57,361 bases of DNA from an uncultured Clostridia bacterium (GCA_947589645.1 CANQCG010000005.1:1-57361); one strand, 5' to 3'. Shown: positions 43,791 to 54,681, counted from the first letter of the stretch. The notes: a model not told the origin generated them from the sequence alone. Program-made: numbers and translations.

Positions 43791-44666
43791 TTATATATTT
43801 TCTAATTCTTTTTTCAAAATTTTTTTATTTGCCTCTTGCATCTCAACTAATGGAAGTCTTGGTTTTCCAAAATCGAAGCCAATCATTTTTAGAGCTGCTT
43901 TAACAGGGATAGGGTTAACTTCTGAAAATAGTGCTTTAGTTAGTGGAATAGAATCTAATTGTAACTTAATAGCTTTTAAAATATCTCCACTAAAAAAGCT
44001 ATCTACCATATCACTTACAAGTTTTGGCTTTACATTAGAAAGTACAGAAATTACACCTTTTCCACCTAAAGACAAAACAGGAAGAATTTGATCATCATTG
44101 CCAGAATAAATATATAAGTTATCTTTGCAGAGATGGGCGATTTCTGCAACTTGTGATAAATTGCCACTAGCTTCTTTTATTGCAACAATGTTATCTATTT
44201 TTGAAAGTTCTAAGCAAGTTTTAGGAGAAATATTTAGACCGGTTCTTCCAGGAACATTATATAAAATGATAGGAAGTTTAGTAGAGTGCGCTATAGCAGA
44301 GTAATGTGCAACAAGACCTTCTTGTGTAGTTTTATTATAATAAGGTGTAACAATTAGTAAACCATCTACTCCGAGTTCTTCGCATGTCTTGCACATTTCT
44401 ATTGCTTGAGCAGTATTGTTACTTCCTGCTCCTGCAATAATTGGTATTCTACCATTAGAACATTCTACTGCACATTTTATTGTATCAATTTTTTCTAGTA
44501 TTGTCATAGTACTTGCTTCACCTGTAGTACCACAAACAATGATTGCGTCTACTCCATTTGAAATTTGAAATTCAATTAATCTTTTAAATTCTTCAAAATT
44601 CACACCATTTTCTGTAAAAGGTGTAGCAATTGCTGTACCACAACCTGTAAATAATAATTTTTTCAT
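43791..44666 (-). CDS. dapA: 4-hydroxy-tetrahydrodipicolinate synthase
   Basis: The 291-residue TIM-barrel aldolase condenses pyruvate with aspartate semialdehyde, the first committed step to diaminopimelate, lysine and (in spores) dipicolinate. Signature blocks are VDAIIVCGTTGEASTMT, ILYNVPGRTGLNISP (catalytic Tyr) and NIVAIKEASGN (Schiff-base Lys). The start is ATG 44666 (MKKLLFTGCGTAIATPF), 8 nt after AAAGGA; the ATG three codons earlier overlaps that site. It lies 5 bp after asd in one operon, so enzyme and substrate supplier are co-expressed. Confidence 0.96.
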   Translation of the reverse strand: MKKLLFTGCGTAIATPFTENGVNFEEFKRLIEFQISNGVDAIIVCGTTGEASTMTILEKIDTIKCAVECSNGRIPIIAGAGSNNTAQAIEMCKTCEELGVDGLLIVTPYYNKTTQEGLVAHYSAIAHSTKLPIILYNVPGRTGLNISPKTCLELSKIDNIVAIKEASGNLSQVAEIAHLCKDNLYIYSGNDDQILPVLSLGGKGVISVLSNVKPKLVSDMVDSFFSGDILKAIKLQLDSIPLTKALFSEVNPIPVKAALKMIGFDFGKPRLPLVEMQEANKKILKKELENI

Positions 44667-44671
44667 AAAAT

Positions 44672-45673
44672 TCATCCTTTCTTTTCATTAATCAATTTTT
44701 CCAAAATCTGAACGGCATTACTTGCAGCACCTTTTCTAATATTATCAGCTACAACCCAAATATTCAGACCATTTTGAATACTAAAATCTCGTCTAATTCT
44801 TCCAACTAAGACATTATCTTGACCTGTTGCAATAGTTGCTAAAGGGTAAATATTTTTTTGTGGTTCATCTAAAACAGTAATTCCAGGAGATTTAGAAAGT
44901 AAAGCTTTTACTTCTTCTATTTCAAATGGCTTTTCAAACTCTATATTTATAGATTCACTATGGCTGTTTTGGACAGGGACTCTAACTGCTGTTGCTGTGA
45001 TTTTTAAATTAGGCTTATGCAAAATTTTTCGAGTTTCATTTATCATTTTAATTTCTTCTTTAGTATAGCCATCCTCCAAAAATACATCTATATGAGGGAG
45101 ACAATTATTATAAATAGGATGTGCAAACTTTTGAGGAGCAATACTTTTAGCTCCATTTTCTAAATCTAACAAGCCCTGCCTTCCGCTACCTGAAACAGCT
45201 TGATATGTAGAGTAAACTATTCTTTTTATATTATATTTATCGTCTAAAGGCTTTAAAGCCACCACAGCTTGTATTGTAGAACAATTAGGGTTTGCAATAA
45301 TACCATTGTTTAAAAATATATCTTCTGGATTAACCTCTGGCACAACTAAAGGGATATTTTCATACATTCTAAATGCACTACTATTATCAATTACAATACA
45401 TCCTTTTGCCACGGCAATTGGTGCAAAGTGTTTAGCAGTATCTCCACCGGCTGAAAAAATTGCATAATCAAAGCCAGCATCAAAAGAATTGTCTTTTAAT
45501 TCTTGTAAGACATAGTCTTTACCTAAAAATTTTATTTTATTTCCAGCTGATTTGGCCGAGCAAAATAATGTGTATTCAAAATTTTCAACCTCTTTTTCTT
45601 CTAAAACTTGTAACATCGTCCTTCCAACTAAACCACTGGCTCCAACAATAGCTATTCTGTACTTTTTATTCAT
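44672..45673 (-). CDS. asd: Aspartate-semialdehyde dehydrogenase
   Basis: The 333-residue enzyme reduces aspartyl phosphate to aspartate semialdehyde with NADPH. It starts at ATG 45673 after AAAGGAAC; 18 in-frame codons upstream lie before that site and are not expected in the protein. Motifs are IAIVGASGLVGRTML (nucleotide loop), VIDNSSAFRM, ANPNCSTIQAV (catalytic Cys) and AHPIYNNCLPHID. It feeds DapA encoded next. Confidence 0.96.
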   Translation of the reverse strand: MNKKYRIAIVGASGLVGRTMLQVLEEKEVENFEYTLFCSAKSAGNKIKFLGKDYVLQELKDNSFDAGFDYAIFSAGGDTAKHFAPIAVAKGCIVIDNSSAFRMYENIPLVVPEVNPEDIFLNNGIIANPNCSTIQAVVALKPLDDKYNIKRIVYSTYQAVSGSGRQGLLDLENGAKSIAPQKFAHPIYNNCLPHIDVFLEDGYTKEEIKMINETRKILHKPNLKITATAVRVPVQNSHSESINIEFEKPFEIEEVKALLSKSPGITVLDEPQKNIYPLATIATGQDNVLVGRIRRDFSIQNGLNIWVVADNIRKGAASNAVQILEKLINEKKG

Positions 45674-45790
45674 ATTAAGTTCCTTTCTCAAAGGAATACA
45701 TAGATCCGAAAGATTGCTTCGTTTCATACTAGTCTCCTTGTAAATAATTTGTATATTATATTAGTAAATGTAAAAAAAGTTTAAAAAATA

Positions 45791-45820
45791 TTGAAAAAAT
45801 TGTATAATGTTTGCTATAAT
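45791..45820 (+). promoter_or_regulatory. Promoter of the L,D-transpeptidase gene
   Basis: TTGAAA at 45791-45796, 18-bp spacer, TATAAT at 45815-45820. Confidence 0.6.
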
Positions 45821-45851
45821 AAATTTAGCATATAATAAGGAGAAATAAATT

Positions 45852-47006
45852 ATGTTTAAAAAATTACAAAAGTTAGGTAATTTACCATTAATAATAGCAT
45901 TAGCTGTTGTTGTTGTTTTAGCAGTTGTATTAGTAATTGTTAAAAGTGTAACAGCAAAAGATGCAAGTGCTAATACTAATATAGAAGAAACTGCAAAAGA
46001 GGAATTTCCAAAAGAAGAAGACCAAATTTATGTGCAGGAAAATTATGATGATCAAGAAGAACCAAATGATGATACTCTTGAAACACCAGTAGATATTAAA
46101 TATTTTATAAGAATAAATTATGGACAAAATGTTGTAACTATATATGAAAAAGACACTAACGGAGAATATACAAAGGCTGTTAAAGCAATGGTATGCTCAA
46201 CAGGTACTGCAACTCCAACAAGTGGAACCTATGCAATAAGTGATAAATACACTTGGGGTGTACTAAATGGTGGAGTGTGCGGACAATATTGTTCAAGAAT
46301 AGTTAAAAGTATATTATTCCATTCAGTTCCATATCTAACATATGGTGATAAAAGTTCACTAGAGTATTGGGAATATGATAGATTAGGTACAAAAGCTTCA
46401 GCAGGATGTATTCGTTTAACAGTACAAGATGCAAAATGGATTTTTGAAAATTGCGTAAAAGGCACAAAAGTAGAATTTTATACAGATTCAAACCCAGGAC
46501 CTCTTGGAAAACCAGAGGCACAAAAGATTTCAGGAGATACAGCTGTTAGAGGATGGGATCCAACAGACCCAGATGCAAGAAACCCTTGGAAAACATATAC
46601 TCCATCTCAGCAGACGCCAACGACACCAACTACACCAACAACTCCAACCACTCCAAGCAACCCAACAAACCCATCTACATCAACAGAACCAACACCAACG
46701 GAGCCAACAGATCCAACTCCAACAGATCCAACTACGCCAGATAATCCTGATACACCACCAGTAGACCCAGATGATGAAGATAATCCACCATCAAATCCAG
46801 ACGAAGAAACTGGCGGAAATCAAGGTGGAGAACAAGGAGGAGGTCAAGGCGAACAAACTCCAAAACCAGATGATGGAAATACTGGAGGTACTGGAGACCA
46901 AGGCGATGATGAAGGAAAAGGTTCAGGAGGAACTGAAGAACCAGATGAGCCAGGAGAAGGCGGAGCAGATGAAGGACAACCAAATGTAGGAGAAAATGAA
47001 GAGTAA
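45852..47006 (+). CDS. Membrane-anchored L,D-transpeptidase (YkuD) with long disordered tail
   Basis: The 384-residue protein has one N-terminal membrane segment (12-33), an acidic linker and a YkuD domain (about 83-215). The catalytic motif is HSVPYLTY (His157) and SAGCIRLT (Cys186). Such enzymes make 3-3 crosslinks in peptidoglycan or attach proteins to it. The last 150 residues or so are low complexity: TPT/PTTP repeats, then Glu/Gly/Asp-rich sequence ending GENEE. This is a wall-spanning or spacer tail rather than a known domain. AAGGAG precedes the ATG. Confidence 0.92.
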   Translation: MFKKLQKLGNLPLIIALAVVVVLAVVLVIVKSVTAKDASANTNIEETAKEEFPKEEDQIYVQENYDDQEEPNDDTLETPVDIKYFIRINYGQNVVTIYEKDTNGEYTKAVKAMVCSTGTATPTSGTYAISDKYTWGVLNGGVCGQYCSRIVKSILFHSVPYLTYGDKSSLEYWEYDRLGTKASAGCIRLTVQDAKWIFENCVKGTKVEFYTDSNPGPLGKPEAQKISGDTAVRGWDPTDPDARNPWKTYTPSQQTPTTPTTPTTPTTPSNPTNPSTSTEPTPTEPTDPTPTDPTTPDNPDTPPVDPDDEDNPPSNPDEETGGNQGGEQGGGQGEQTPKPDDGNTGGTGDQGDDEGKGSGGTEEPDEPGEGGADEGQPNVGENEE

Positions 47007-47046
47007 AATATCGCAATAATTCAATTAAAAATATATATTAATTGTG

Positions 47047-47126
47047 TGATTTAATGCTTTTTTAGTCTAAAAATCGTAAACTTTACATAAAATTATCTAT
47101 TTCTATACTAAAAAAGCATCAAATCA
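47047..47126. repeat. Palindromic repeat element, locus C (hairpin only)
   Basis: Arms 47047-47069 and 47104-47126 pair at 21 of 23 positions. The loop contains AACTTTACATAAAA, as in locus A, but the stem sequence is different (GCTTTTTTAGT). No flanking 54-bp units. It may double as the transpeptidase gene's terminator. Confidence 0.7.
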
Positions 47127-47203
47127 TGCAAGGAAATATATTTAAAAGAAAGAAATTTTGAATGAACATATGTAAAAAAAAACATATATTAAGATTTATA
47201 GAC

Positions 47204-47232
47204 TTGAAAAATGTCAAAAACTGTAGTATAAT
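47204..47232 (+). promoter_or_regulatory. Promoter of the riboswitch-metK transcript
   Basis: TTGAAA at 47204-47209, 17-bp spacer, TATAAT at 47227-47232. Confidence 0.75.
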
Positions 47233-47245
47233 ATCAAAAGTTAAT

Positions 47246-47350
47246 AAATTTTATTAAGAGTGGACGAGAGAATCGGCTTTATGACTCCACAGCAACCTGT
47301 GAAAGCAAGGTGCTAAAACCGACAAAGCAAAGCTTTGAATAATAAATAAA
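47246..47350 (+). promoter_or_regulatory. SAM-I (S-box) riboswitch aptamer controlling metK
   Basis: The conserved S-box order is present: AAGAGTGGA, then GCTTTATGACTCCAC, then AGCAACCTGTGAAAGCAAGG and TGCTAAAACC. P1 can pair TTTATTA with TAATAAA and P2 pairs GTGGA with TCCAC. The aptamer binds S-adenosylmethionine. Since metK makes SAM, high SAM would end transcription at the hairpin 47361-47388. This region and the hairpins explain most of the 543-bp gap before metK. Confidence 0.92.
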
Positions 47351-47360
47351 TTGTTTATTA

Positions 47361-47388
47361 AACCTTTGCTTGCGAGCGAAGGTTTTTT
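47361..47388 (+). terminator. Riboswitch expression-platform terminator
   Basis: AACCTTTGCT pairs with AGCGAAGGTT, followed by TTTTTT, directly after the S-box aptamer. Confidence 0.85.
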
Positions 47389-47512
47389 GATTGTATATAA
47401 TCTTCTGGCTTCCAACTATGCCGGCAGAAACATTATTAAAAAATTAACATTTTGTAGCAAAGCATCGTTTTAGAAATTCTAAAGCGTTTTAATTATTTAT
47501 TGCAAAAAAGAA

Positions 47513-47552
47513 AGGGGGAAATGTTAGTTAAAAACTAACATAACTAAAAATG
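47513..47552 (+). promoter_or_regulatory. Ribosome-binding site separated from the metK start by a hairpin
   Basis: AGGGGG (47513-47518) lies 31 nt from ATG 47550, too far in linear sequence. A perfect 9-bp hairpin (47521-47529 with 47533-47541) fills the gap and, if looped out, leaves about 10 nt. The same design precedes dnaJ. Confidence 0.6.
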
Positions 47553-48659
47553 AAAAAATATTATTTTACGTCAGAAAGTGTAACAGAGGGACATCCAGAT
47601 AAATTATGTGATTCTATATCAGATGCAGTTTTAGATGAATGTTTAAAACAAGACGAAAATTCAAGAGTTGCAATAGAAACTTTTGCAACAAATGATACAA
47701 TTACAATAGCTGGACAACTTACAACAAATGCACAAGTAGATATTGAAAAAATTGTAAGAGCAAGAATAAAAGAAATCGGTTTTGACAATAAAGAAACAGA
47801 CATAGATTACAGAACTTGTAAAATATTAATAGATATAACAAAACAAAGCCCTGACATAGCATTGGGAGTTGATATTGGTGGAGCAGGAGACCAAGGAATT
47901 ATGTTTGGCTATGCTTGTGATGAAACTGAAAGTTATATGCCTTATGCAATTGATATGGCTCACAAATTGTCAAAAAGATTAACTGAAGTAAGAAAAGCAG
48001 GAATTGTACCATTTATAAGACCAGATGGAAAAACTCAAGTAACTGTAGAATATGATGGGGATGCCCCAAAAAGAATAGAAACAATACTTGTTTCTACGCA
48101 ACATTTAGATTCTGTTTCTACTGAACAAGTGAGAGAAGCAGTAATTAAAAATGTAATAAAAGCAGTTATTCCGCAAAACATGATTGATGAAAAAACTAAA
48201 ATATATATAAATCCAACTGGAAGATTTGTAATTGGTGGACCTTTGGGAGATACTGGTTTAACCGGAAGAAAAATAATTGTTGACACTTATGGGGGTTATG
48301 CTCGTCATGGTGGAGGTGCTTTTTCTGGAAAAGATGCAAGTAAGGTAGATCGTTCAGCAGCATATATGTTGAGGCATATTGCTAAAAACATAGTTGCAAA
48401 TGGCTACGCAAAAAAATGTGAAATTCAAGTAGCTTATGCAATAGGAATAAAAGAGCCTCTTTCTATATGTGTTGATACTTTCGGAACAGGCAATATCGCA
48501 GAAGAACAATTAGCCCAAATTATAAAAAATAAATTTGACTTAACTCCAGCAGGCATTATAAAATACTTAAATCTAAAACAACCAATATATTCAGAAACAA
48601 CCAATTATGGACATTTTGGAAAAGAAAACTTACCATGGGAAAAAATCATAAAAATGTAG
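47550..48659 (+). CDS. metK: S-adenosylmethionine synthetase
   Basis: The 369-residue enzyme makes SAM from methionine and ATP. Motifs are [24 protein letters not shown] (ATP-binding His), [40 protein letters not shown], and [20 protein letters not shown] (phosphate loop). It is somewhat shorter than the usual 390-400 residues, from small loop deletions, but no motif is lost. It is controlled by an S-box riboswitch and has the unusual hairpin between ribosome-binding site and start. Confidence 0.97.
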   Translation: MKKYYFTSESVTEGHPDKLCDSISDAVLDECLKQDENSRVAIETFATNDTITIAGQLTTNAQVDIEKIVRARIKEIGFDNKETDIDYRTCKILIDITKQSPDIALGVDIGGAGDQGIMFGYACDETESYMPYAIDMAHKLSKRLTEVRKAGIVPFIRPDGKTQVTVEYDGDAPKRIETILVSTQHLDSVSTEQVREAVIKNVIKAVIPQNMIDEKTKIYINPTGRFVIGGPLGDTGLTGRKIIVDTYGGYARHGGGAFSGKDASKVDRSAAYMLRHIAKNIVANGYAKKCEIQVAYAIGIKEPLSICVDTFGTGNIAEEQLAQIIKNKFDLTPAGIIKYLNLKQPIYSETTNYGHFGKENLPWEKIIKM

Positions 48660-48671
48660 CACTATACAAAA

Positions 48672-48701
48672 AGCAATCTCTAAATTAAGAGATTGTTTTT
48701 A
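48672..48701 (+). terminator. metK terminator
   Basis: CAATCTCT pairs with AGAGATTG around a 6-nt loop, followed by TTTTTATT. Confidence 0.85.
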
Positions 48702-48739
48702 TTATCTATGATAAAATCTATATAAAATCTATATACAAA

Positions 48740-48992
48740 TTTATAAGGCTTTTCTAGACCGATTCATTTTTTAAAATTTTATATATTTTTTCCAAAAAAC
48801 ATGCTTTTCTAGACCGATTCATTTTTTGAAATTTTATATATCTTTTTCAAAAAACATGCTTTTCTAGACCGATTCATTTTTTAAATTAATATATTTCCTC
48901 CCAAAAACATGGCTTTTCTACAAGCTAGCATTATAAATTTACATAAAAATAAAATGCTAGCTTGTAGAAAAGGGTGTATTTTAGAAAAGAAA
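48740..48992. repeat. Palindromic repeat element, locus D
   Basis: Three rightward units of about 54 bp (CTTTTCTAGACCGATTCATT cores at 48749, 48803 and 48858) precede a hairpin. Its arms are 48913-48932 and 48953-48972, 20 bp perfect, with a loop holding ATTTACATAAAA. The stem is almost identical to that of locus A, 40 kb away. Confidence 0.8.
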
Positions 48993-49043
48993 TATATAAA
49001 ATCGCATAAAAGCATATTAATTAATAATTTTAAACTCAAAAAT

Positions 49044-49187
49044 TTAATTTTCTAATTTTTTATAATCACTTTTTATAAAATATGCACAATCAGAACTAGA
49101 AGATATTTTGCTAACATCTACTAATTCATAATTACATTTCCCATCTTTTTGATAAATACAATTTGAAGTACAATTTATATTTGTCAA
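49044..49187 (-). CDS. Small Cys-rich conserved clostridial protein
   Basis: This 47-residue ORF starts at TTG 49187 with GAGGTGAT 5 bp upstream. The sequence has four Cys in the pattern NCTSNC-x7-C-x15-C (INCTSNCIYQKDGKC, then SSDCAYF). It resembles a family of short clostridial proteins, often given misleading names in databases, that probably bind metal through the cysteines. It lies between a repeat element and nth, and function is unknown. Confidence 0.7.
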   Translation of the reverse strand: MTNINCTSNCIYQKDGKCNYELVDVSKISSSSDCAYFIKSDYKKLEN

Positions 49188-49301
49188 AAATATCACCTCA
49201 AAAAGTAGTATTTCAAAAACAAATAAAAATATACAAAAATATAAATATGCAATAAATGAGCAATATATTATTCAAAAAATATATTATTCAAAATAAATAT
49301 T

Positions 49302-49940
49302 CTATTTTGAATTGAAAGTTTTGCAGTATTTTTTAATCGTACAAATTTCGCAAGTAGGTTTAATTGCTTTGCAAGTATTTCTGCCGTGCCATACTAAAAG
49401 ATGATTTATATATTTTAAATCTTGTTTATCAAATATTTTTAGCAAGTCTTGTTCGATTTTTTCCGGGTCTGAATTAGAAGACAAACCAAGTTTATTAGAA
49501 ATACGTTTAGCGTGTGTATCAACAGCTATTCCATTTGCAATTCCAAAAACTTCAAGAAGAACAACATTTGCAGTTTTTCTACCAACACCTGGCAAGCATA
49601 AAAGTTCTTCCATAGTAGATGGAACCTCACCGTCAAATTTTTCTAAAACTTGTTTGGCACAAGCTTTAATGTTATTAGCTTTGTTTTTATAAAATCCGCA
49701 AGGATGAATTAAATCTTCTAATTCTTTAATATCAATATCTACAAAATCTTGAACTGTTTTACATCTTTTAAATAAAGCAGGAGTAGTTTTATTAACTCTT
49801 TCGTCAGTGCATTGAGCTGATAGAATAACAGCAACAACTGCTTCAAAAGGAGTTTTAAAATCTAAACTACAGGTTGCATCTGGATATGTTTTTCGTAAAA
49901 TTTCTACAATTTGTTTTGCGTCTTTTTTTGTAATTTTCAT
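49302..49940 (-). CDS. nth: Endonuclease III
   Basis: The 212-residue base-excision repair glycosylase/AP lyase removes oxidised pyrimidines. It starts at ATG 49940 after AGGTGAT. The helix-hairpin-helix reads LCLPGVGRKTANVVL with catalytic Lys in GRKTA, and catalytic Asp in VDTHAKRISNKLGL. The C-terminal [4Fe-4S] loop is Cys-x6-Cys-x2-Cys-x5-Cys (CKAIKPTCEICTIKKYC). It is divergent from the heat-shock operon. Confidence 0.96.
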   Translation of the reverse strand: MKITKKDAKQIVEILRKTYPDATCSLDFKTPFEAVVAVILSAQCTDERVNKTTPALFKRCKTVQDFVDIDIKELEDLIHPCGFYKNKANNIKACAKQVLEKFDGEVPSTMEELLCLPGVGRKTANVVLLEVFGIANGIAVDTHAKRISNKLGLSSNSDPEKIEQDLLKIFDKQDLKYINHLLVWHGRNTCKAIKPTCEICTIKKYCKTFNSK

Positions 49941-50055
49941 TATAATCACCTAAAAATATTATACATTAAAAACACCATCAAATCAATACTTACAAGATGC
50001 CAACAACACTATTTATATGAATCTAAAAATAATAACACAAATAAAAATAAAAATT

Positions 50056-50097
50056 TTAGCACAAACTATTGACAAGTGCTAAAAAAAGTTATACTAT
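50056..50097 (+). promoter_or_regulatory. Heat-shock promoter overlapped by a CIRCE-type operator
   Basis: TTAGCAC (50056-50062) and GTGCTAA (50076-50082) form the 27-bp CIRCE inverted repeat with the inner two base pairs of the consensus (TC/GA) replaced by AA/AA. TTGACA (50069-50074), 17 bp and TACTAT (50092-50097) give the promoter, so bound HrcA would cover the -35 box. Confidence 0.85.
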
Positions 50098-50152
50098 ATT
50101 TGAAGTTAGCAAACCAAAAGCAAGACTGCTAAAAATGAAAGGAGCTTTGAAA

Positions 50153-51184
50153 TTGCTAAGTGATAGAAAAAAGAAAGTTTTACAAGCTATTGTAGAAGAA
50201 TATGTAAATACTGCTGAGCCAGTCAGCTCTAATTCATTAGTAAATAATTATGGACTAGATTTTAGTAGTGCAACAATCAGAAACGAAATGGCTGAGCTTG
50301 AAAAAATGGGCTATTTAGATAAAACCCATACATCAAGTGGTAGAATTCCATCAGAAAAAGGTTACAGATTCTATGTTGATGAACTAATAAAAGAAGATAA
50401 TATTAGTGTAGAAGAAATCAAATATATTAGTTCAAAGCTAGAAACAAAAGTAAATGAAATTGAAGAGTTAACACAAATAACAGCCAATACAATTTCAGAA
50501 GTAACGCATTATGCAACAGTATCTATTGGACCAAAAAATGATGAGCAAAAAATCGAACAAATTAAATTTGTATTACTTGGTGCTAGAATGCTACTTACAG
50601 TTATTCTTACAGATACAGGCTTAGTAAAAGAAACCATTATAAAATTTGATGAAGACATAAACGAAAATCAAGTTCAAACATTAAATTTAATGTTCAATAA
50701 CAAATTAAAAGGAAAACCATTAGATGACATAAAAGGTAAATTAGAAGAATATCTTTATGACGAAATGAAATATAGCGTAAAAGTTATCAAGCCAATTATT
50801 GAGCAAATAAAAAAAGTGTTAGAAAGTGAAGAACAAGTTCATTTAGAAGGAGCAAATAGAGCTTTTGAATTACCAGAATTTAATAGCTTAGAAATAACTA
50901 AAAATTTTATAAATGTATTAGATACAAAGGACATAATGACAGACATATTAAATACAGGTTTAGCCCAAGATATAAATGTATATATAGGTGAAGAAAGCGA
51001 AAAAGAAGAGCTAAAAGATTTTAGTATTATCACATTTAAGCATAGAGTTGGAAATAAAGATTTGGGGACGATTGGAATTATAGGACCTAAAAGAATGAAT
51101 TATTCTAAAGTAATCTCTGTTATGAAATATATAAGCAAAAAGCTTAACGAAAACAGAGAGCTTAATGATGATAATAAGCAATAA
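50153..51184 (+). CDS. hrcA: Heat-inducible transcription repressor HrcA
   Basis: The 343-residue protein represses the dnaK operon by binding CIRCE and depends on chaperonin for activity. The likely start is TTG 50153 (MLSDRKKKVLQAIVEEYV), 8 nt after AAAGGAG; the in-frame TTG at 50147 is too close, and codons before it are leader. The winged-helix DNA-binding block has SSATIRNEMAELEKMGYLDKTHTSSGRIPSEKGYRFYVD, and the GAF-like sensor part ends IGIIGPKRMNY. First gene of hrcA-grpE-dnaK-dnaJ. Confidence 0.95.
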   Translation: MLSDRKKKVLQAIVEEYVNTAEPVSSNSLVNNYGLDFSSATIRNEMAELEKMGYLDKTHTSSGRIPSEKGYRFYVDELIKEDNISVEEIKYISSKLETKVNEIEELTQITANTISEVTHYATVSIGPKNDEQKIEQIKFVLLGARMLLTVILTDTGLVKETIIKFDEDINENQVQTLNLMFNNKLKGKPLDDIKGKLEEYLYDEMKYSVKVIKPIIEQIKKVLESEEQVHLEGANRAFELPEFNSLEITKNFINVLDTKDIMTDILNTGLAQDINVYIGEESEKEELKDFSIITFKHRVGNKDLGTIGIIGPKRMNYSKVISVMKYISKKLNENRELNDDNKQ

Positions 51185-51258
51185 GACAATAGACAACAAG
51201 ACAATACACAATAAGCAATAAGACAATAGACAATAAAACAATAAGCAATAAAATAAGG
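51185..51258. repeat. Low-complexity tandem repeat between hrcA and grpE
   Basis: Units of ACAATAAGCAATAAG/ACAATAGACAATAA repeat about five times across the intergenic gap. Confidence 0.75.
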
Positions 51259-51292
51259 AACTAATAAGCAGTTCTTGGAAGGAAGGTATAAA

Positions 51293-51943
51293 ATGTCAGA
51301 AGAAAAGCAAAATAATGAAGAGACCGTAAACAAATATACAAACTCTGCAGAAAATCAAAAAGAACAAAACGAAACGAGCAAAGCTGGAGCAAGTTATAAT
51401 GATACAAACAAAAATCAAACAAGTAATTCAGAAACCGGCAAATCAGAAGCAAATAATAATGCTCAAAATAATAAACCAGAAGAAAATAAAATCGAAGACC
51501 CAAAAACAGAGTTACAACAAAAGAAAGAAGAACTAGAAGAATTAACAGACAGATATAAAAGAGTTATGGCAGAATTTGAAAATTACAAAAAAAGAGCACA
51601 GAAAGAAAGAGAATCACTTTATAATATGACTCTTTCAGATGTTATAGAAGCAATCTTACCAGTAATGGACAACTTAGAAAATGCTGCAAAAGCAGAAACA
51701 CAAGATGAAAGTTATAAGCAAGGCGTACAAATGGTATTAAAACAATTAAAAGACGTATTAGAATCTAAAGGTGTAAAAGAAATTCCAGCAGTTGGAGAAA
51801 CATTTGATCCAAGCTTACATGAAGCAGTAAGTAGTGTAGATGATCCAAATACAGAATCACAAAAAATAGTTCAAGAATATAGAAAAGGCTACAAAATTGG
51901 AAGCAGAGTTATACGTCATTCAATGGTAGTTGTAGCAAATTAA
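51293..51943 (+). CDS. grpE: GrpE nucleotide-exchange factor
   Basis: The 216-residue protein releases ADP from DnaK. It starts at ATG 51293 after GGAAGG (the TTG at 51275 is ahead of that site). The first 75 residues are an Asn/Glu/Ser-rich disordered tail. Then comes the long dimerising helix (LQQKKEELEELTDRYKRVMAEFENYKKR) and the C-terminal beta wing with DPSLHEAVSSVDD and GYKIGSRVIRHSMVVVAN, the GrpE signature. Confidence 0.95.
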   Translation: MSEEKQNNEETVNKYTNSAENQKEQNETSKAGASYNDTNKNQTSNSETGKSEANNNAQNNKPEENKIEDPKTELQQKKEELEELTDRYKRVMAEFENYKKRAQKERESLYNMTLSDVIEAILPVMDNLENAAKAETQDESYKQGVQMVLKQLKDVLESKGVKEIPAVGETFDPSLHEAVSSVDDPNTESQKIVQEYRKGYKIGSRVIRHSMVVVAN

Positions 51944-52118
51944 AATCATATGCAATTTAATAGTAATGCACAAAATTATGCACCAACTAATTGATCAAAC
52001 ACAAGCAAACTAAAAATTTAAGTAGTTATTAATTTTAGTTTTTGCAATTTAGCAAAAACTTGTAAAATATAAAAAAGTTAAAAATTTAGGGGCAAAGCCT
52101 CATATAGAAAGGAAGTAA

Positions 52119-53990
<1,872 letters not shown>

Positions 53991-54081
53991 ATTTAAAATG
54001 AGTAGATGCTAGGCATCAAATAGACTTTAAACCAAATAGAATCATCTCAACAAATAAATATAATAATATAAATTTAATTTG

Positions 54082-54110
54082 CAACTGAGAAAAGATAATT
54101 TTCTCAGTTC
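54082..54110. terminator. Hairpin between dnaK and the membrane protein gene
   Basis: AACTGAGAAAA pairs with TTTTCTCAGTT (54082-54110). No immediate T run, so possibly an mRNA-processing or partial termination site after dnaK. Confidence 0.45.
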
Positions 54111-54147
54111 AAATTAAGTTTAGTAAATTTTTTTGTACGAGGGAAAA

Positions 54148-54681
54148 ATGAATAAAAAATTTGAAGAATTAAAAGAAAAATTTATAAAAATTCAAAAAAG
54201 ACATGAAGGTGTAGAAGAAAGAGTTAAAAAGAGAAATATAAAAAAAGCAATAATAATAACAAGTGCTATTTTTATATTGGCAGTATTAATAGTAGCAATT
54301 TTTACAATACACCATTTTTTTGGAAATAACAAATACATAACGGCTGATGTCAAAATTTCAAGTTCATCTAAATTATATCAAAATTCAGATCCGGAAGATA
54401 TTGAAGATGTTGGCGAAGGAGCATTATTCATTATTCGTGTGGCTGGAATAAAGCGAGATGATTTTTTAGAAAAATATGAAGTAATGGAAATTGATATAAA
54501 TGGAGAAAAAGTCAATTTAGATGATGCTATATATAAGCATCTAAATAAGGCCTTTAGCATAAAGGTACACAGTAAAAACTATAATTTAGAAAAGGGAAAT
54601 TCTATATTAATATCTATAAAAGAAAAACAAAGTGGAAATATTTTAAGAAAAAGGCTATATCACAAAACAGATATTGTATAA
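54148..54681 (+). CDS. Membrane protein of unknown function inside the heat-shock operon
   Basis: The 177-residue protein starts at ATG 54148 after GAGGGA. A Lys/Glu-rich helical N-terminus (residues 1-32) is followed by one membrane helix (AIIITSAIFILAVLIVAIFTI). A beta-rich extracytoplasmic domain of about 115 residues follows. I do not recognise it. It sits between dnaK and dnaJ, which are usually adjacent, so it would be under the same CIRCE control. Membrane attachment near a chaperone operon could mean an envelope-stress role, but nothing in the sequence shows this. Confidence 0.65.
   Translation: MNKKFEELKEKFIKIQKRHEGVEERVKKRNIKKAIIITSAIFILAVLIVAIFTIHHFFGNNKYITADVKISSSSKLYQNSDPEDIEDVGEGALFIIRVAGIKRDDFLEKYEVMEIDINGEKVNLDDAIYKHLNKAFSIKVHSKNYNLEKGNSILISIKEKQSGNILRKRLYHKTDIV

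Noticed and set aside
45674-45727. Leader peptide or extended N-terminus of asd
   Set aside because: The in-frame codons lie upstream of the good ribosome-binding site AAAGGAAC and are not rich in any regulatory amino acid.
51185-51258. Small ORF between hrcA and grpE
   Set aside because: Pure low-complexity ACAATA repeats with no initiation signal.
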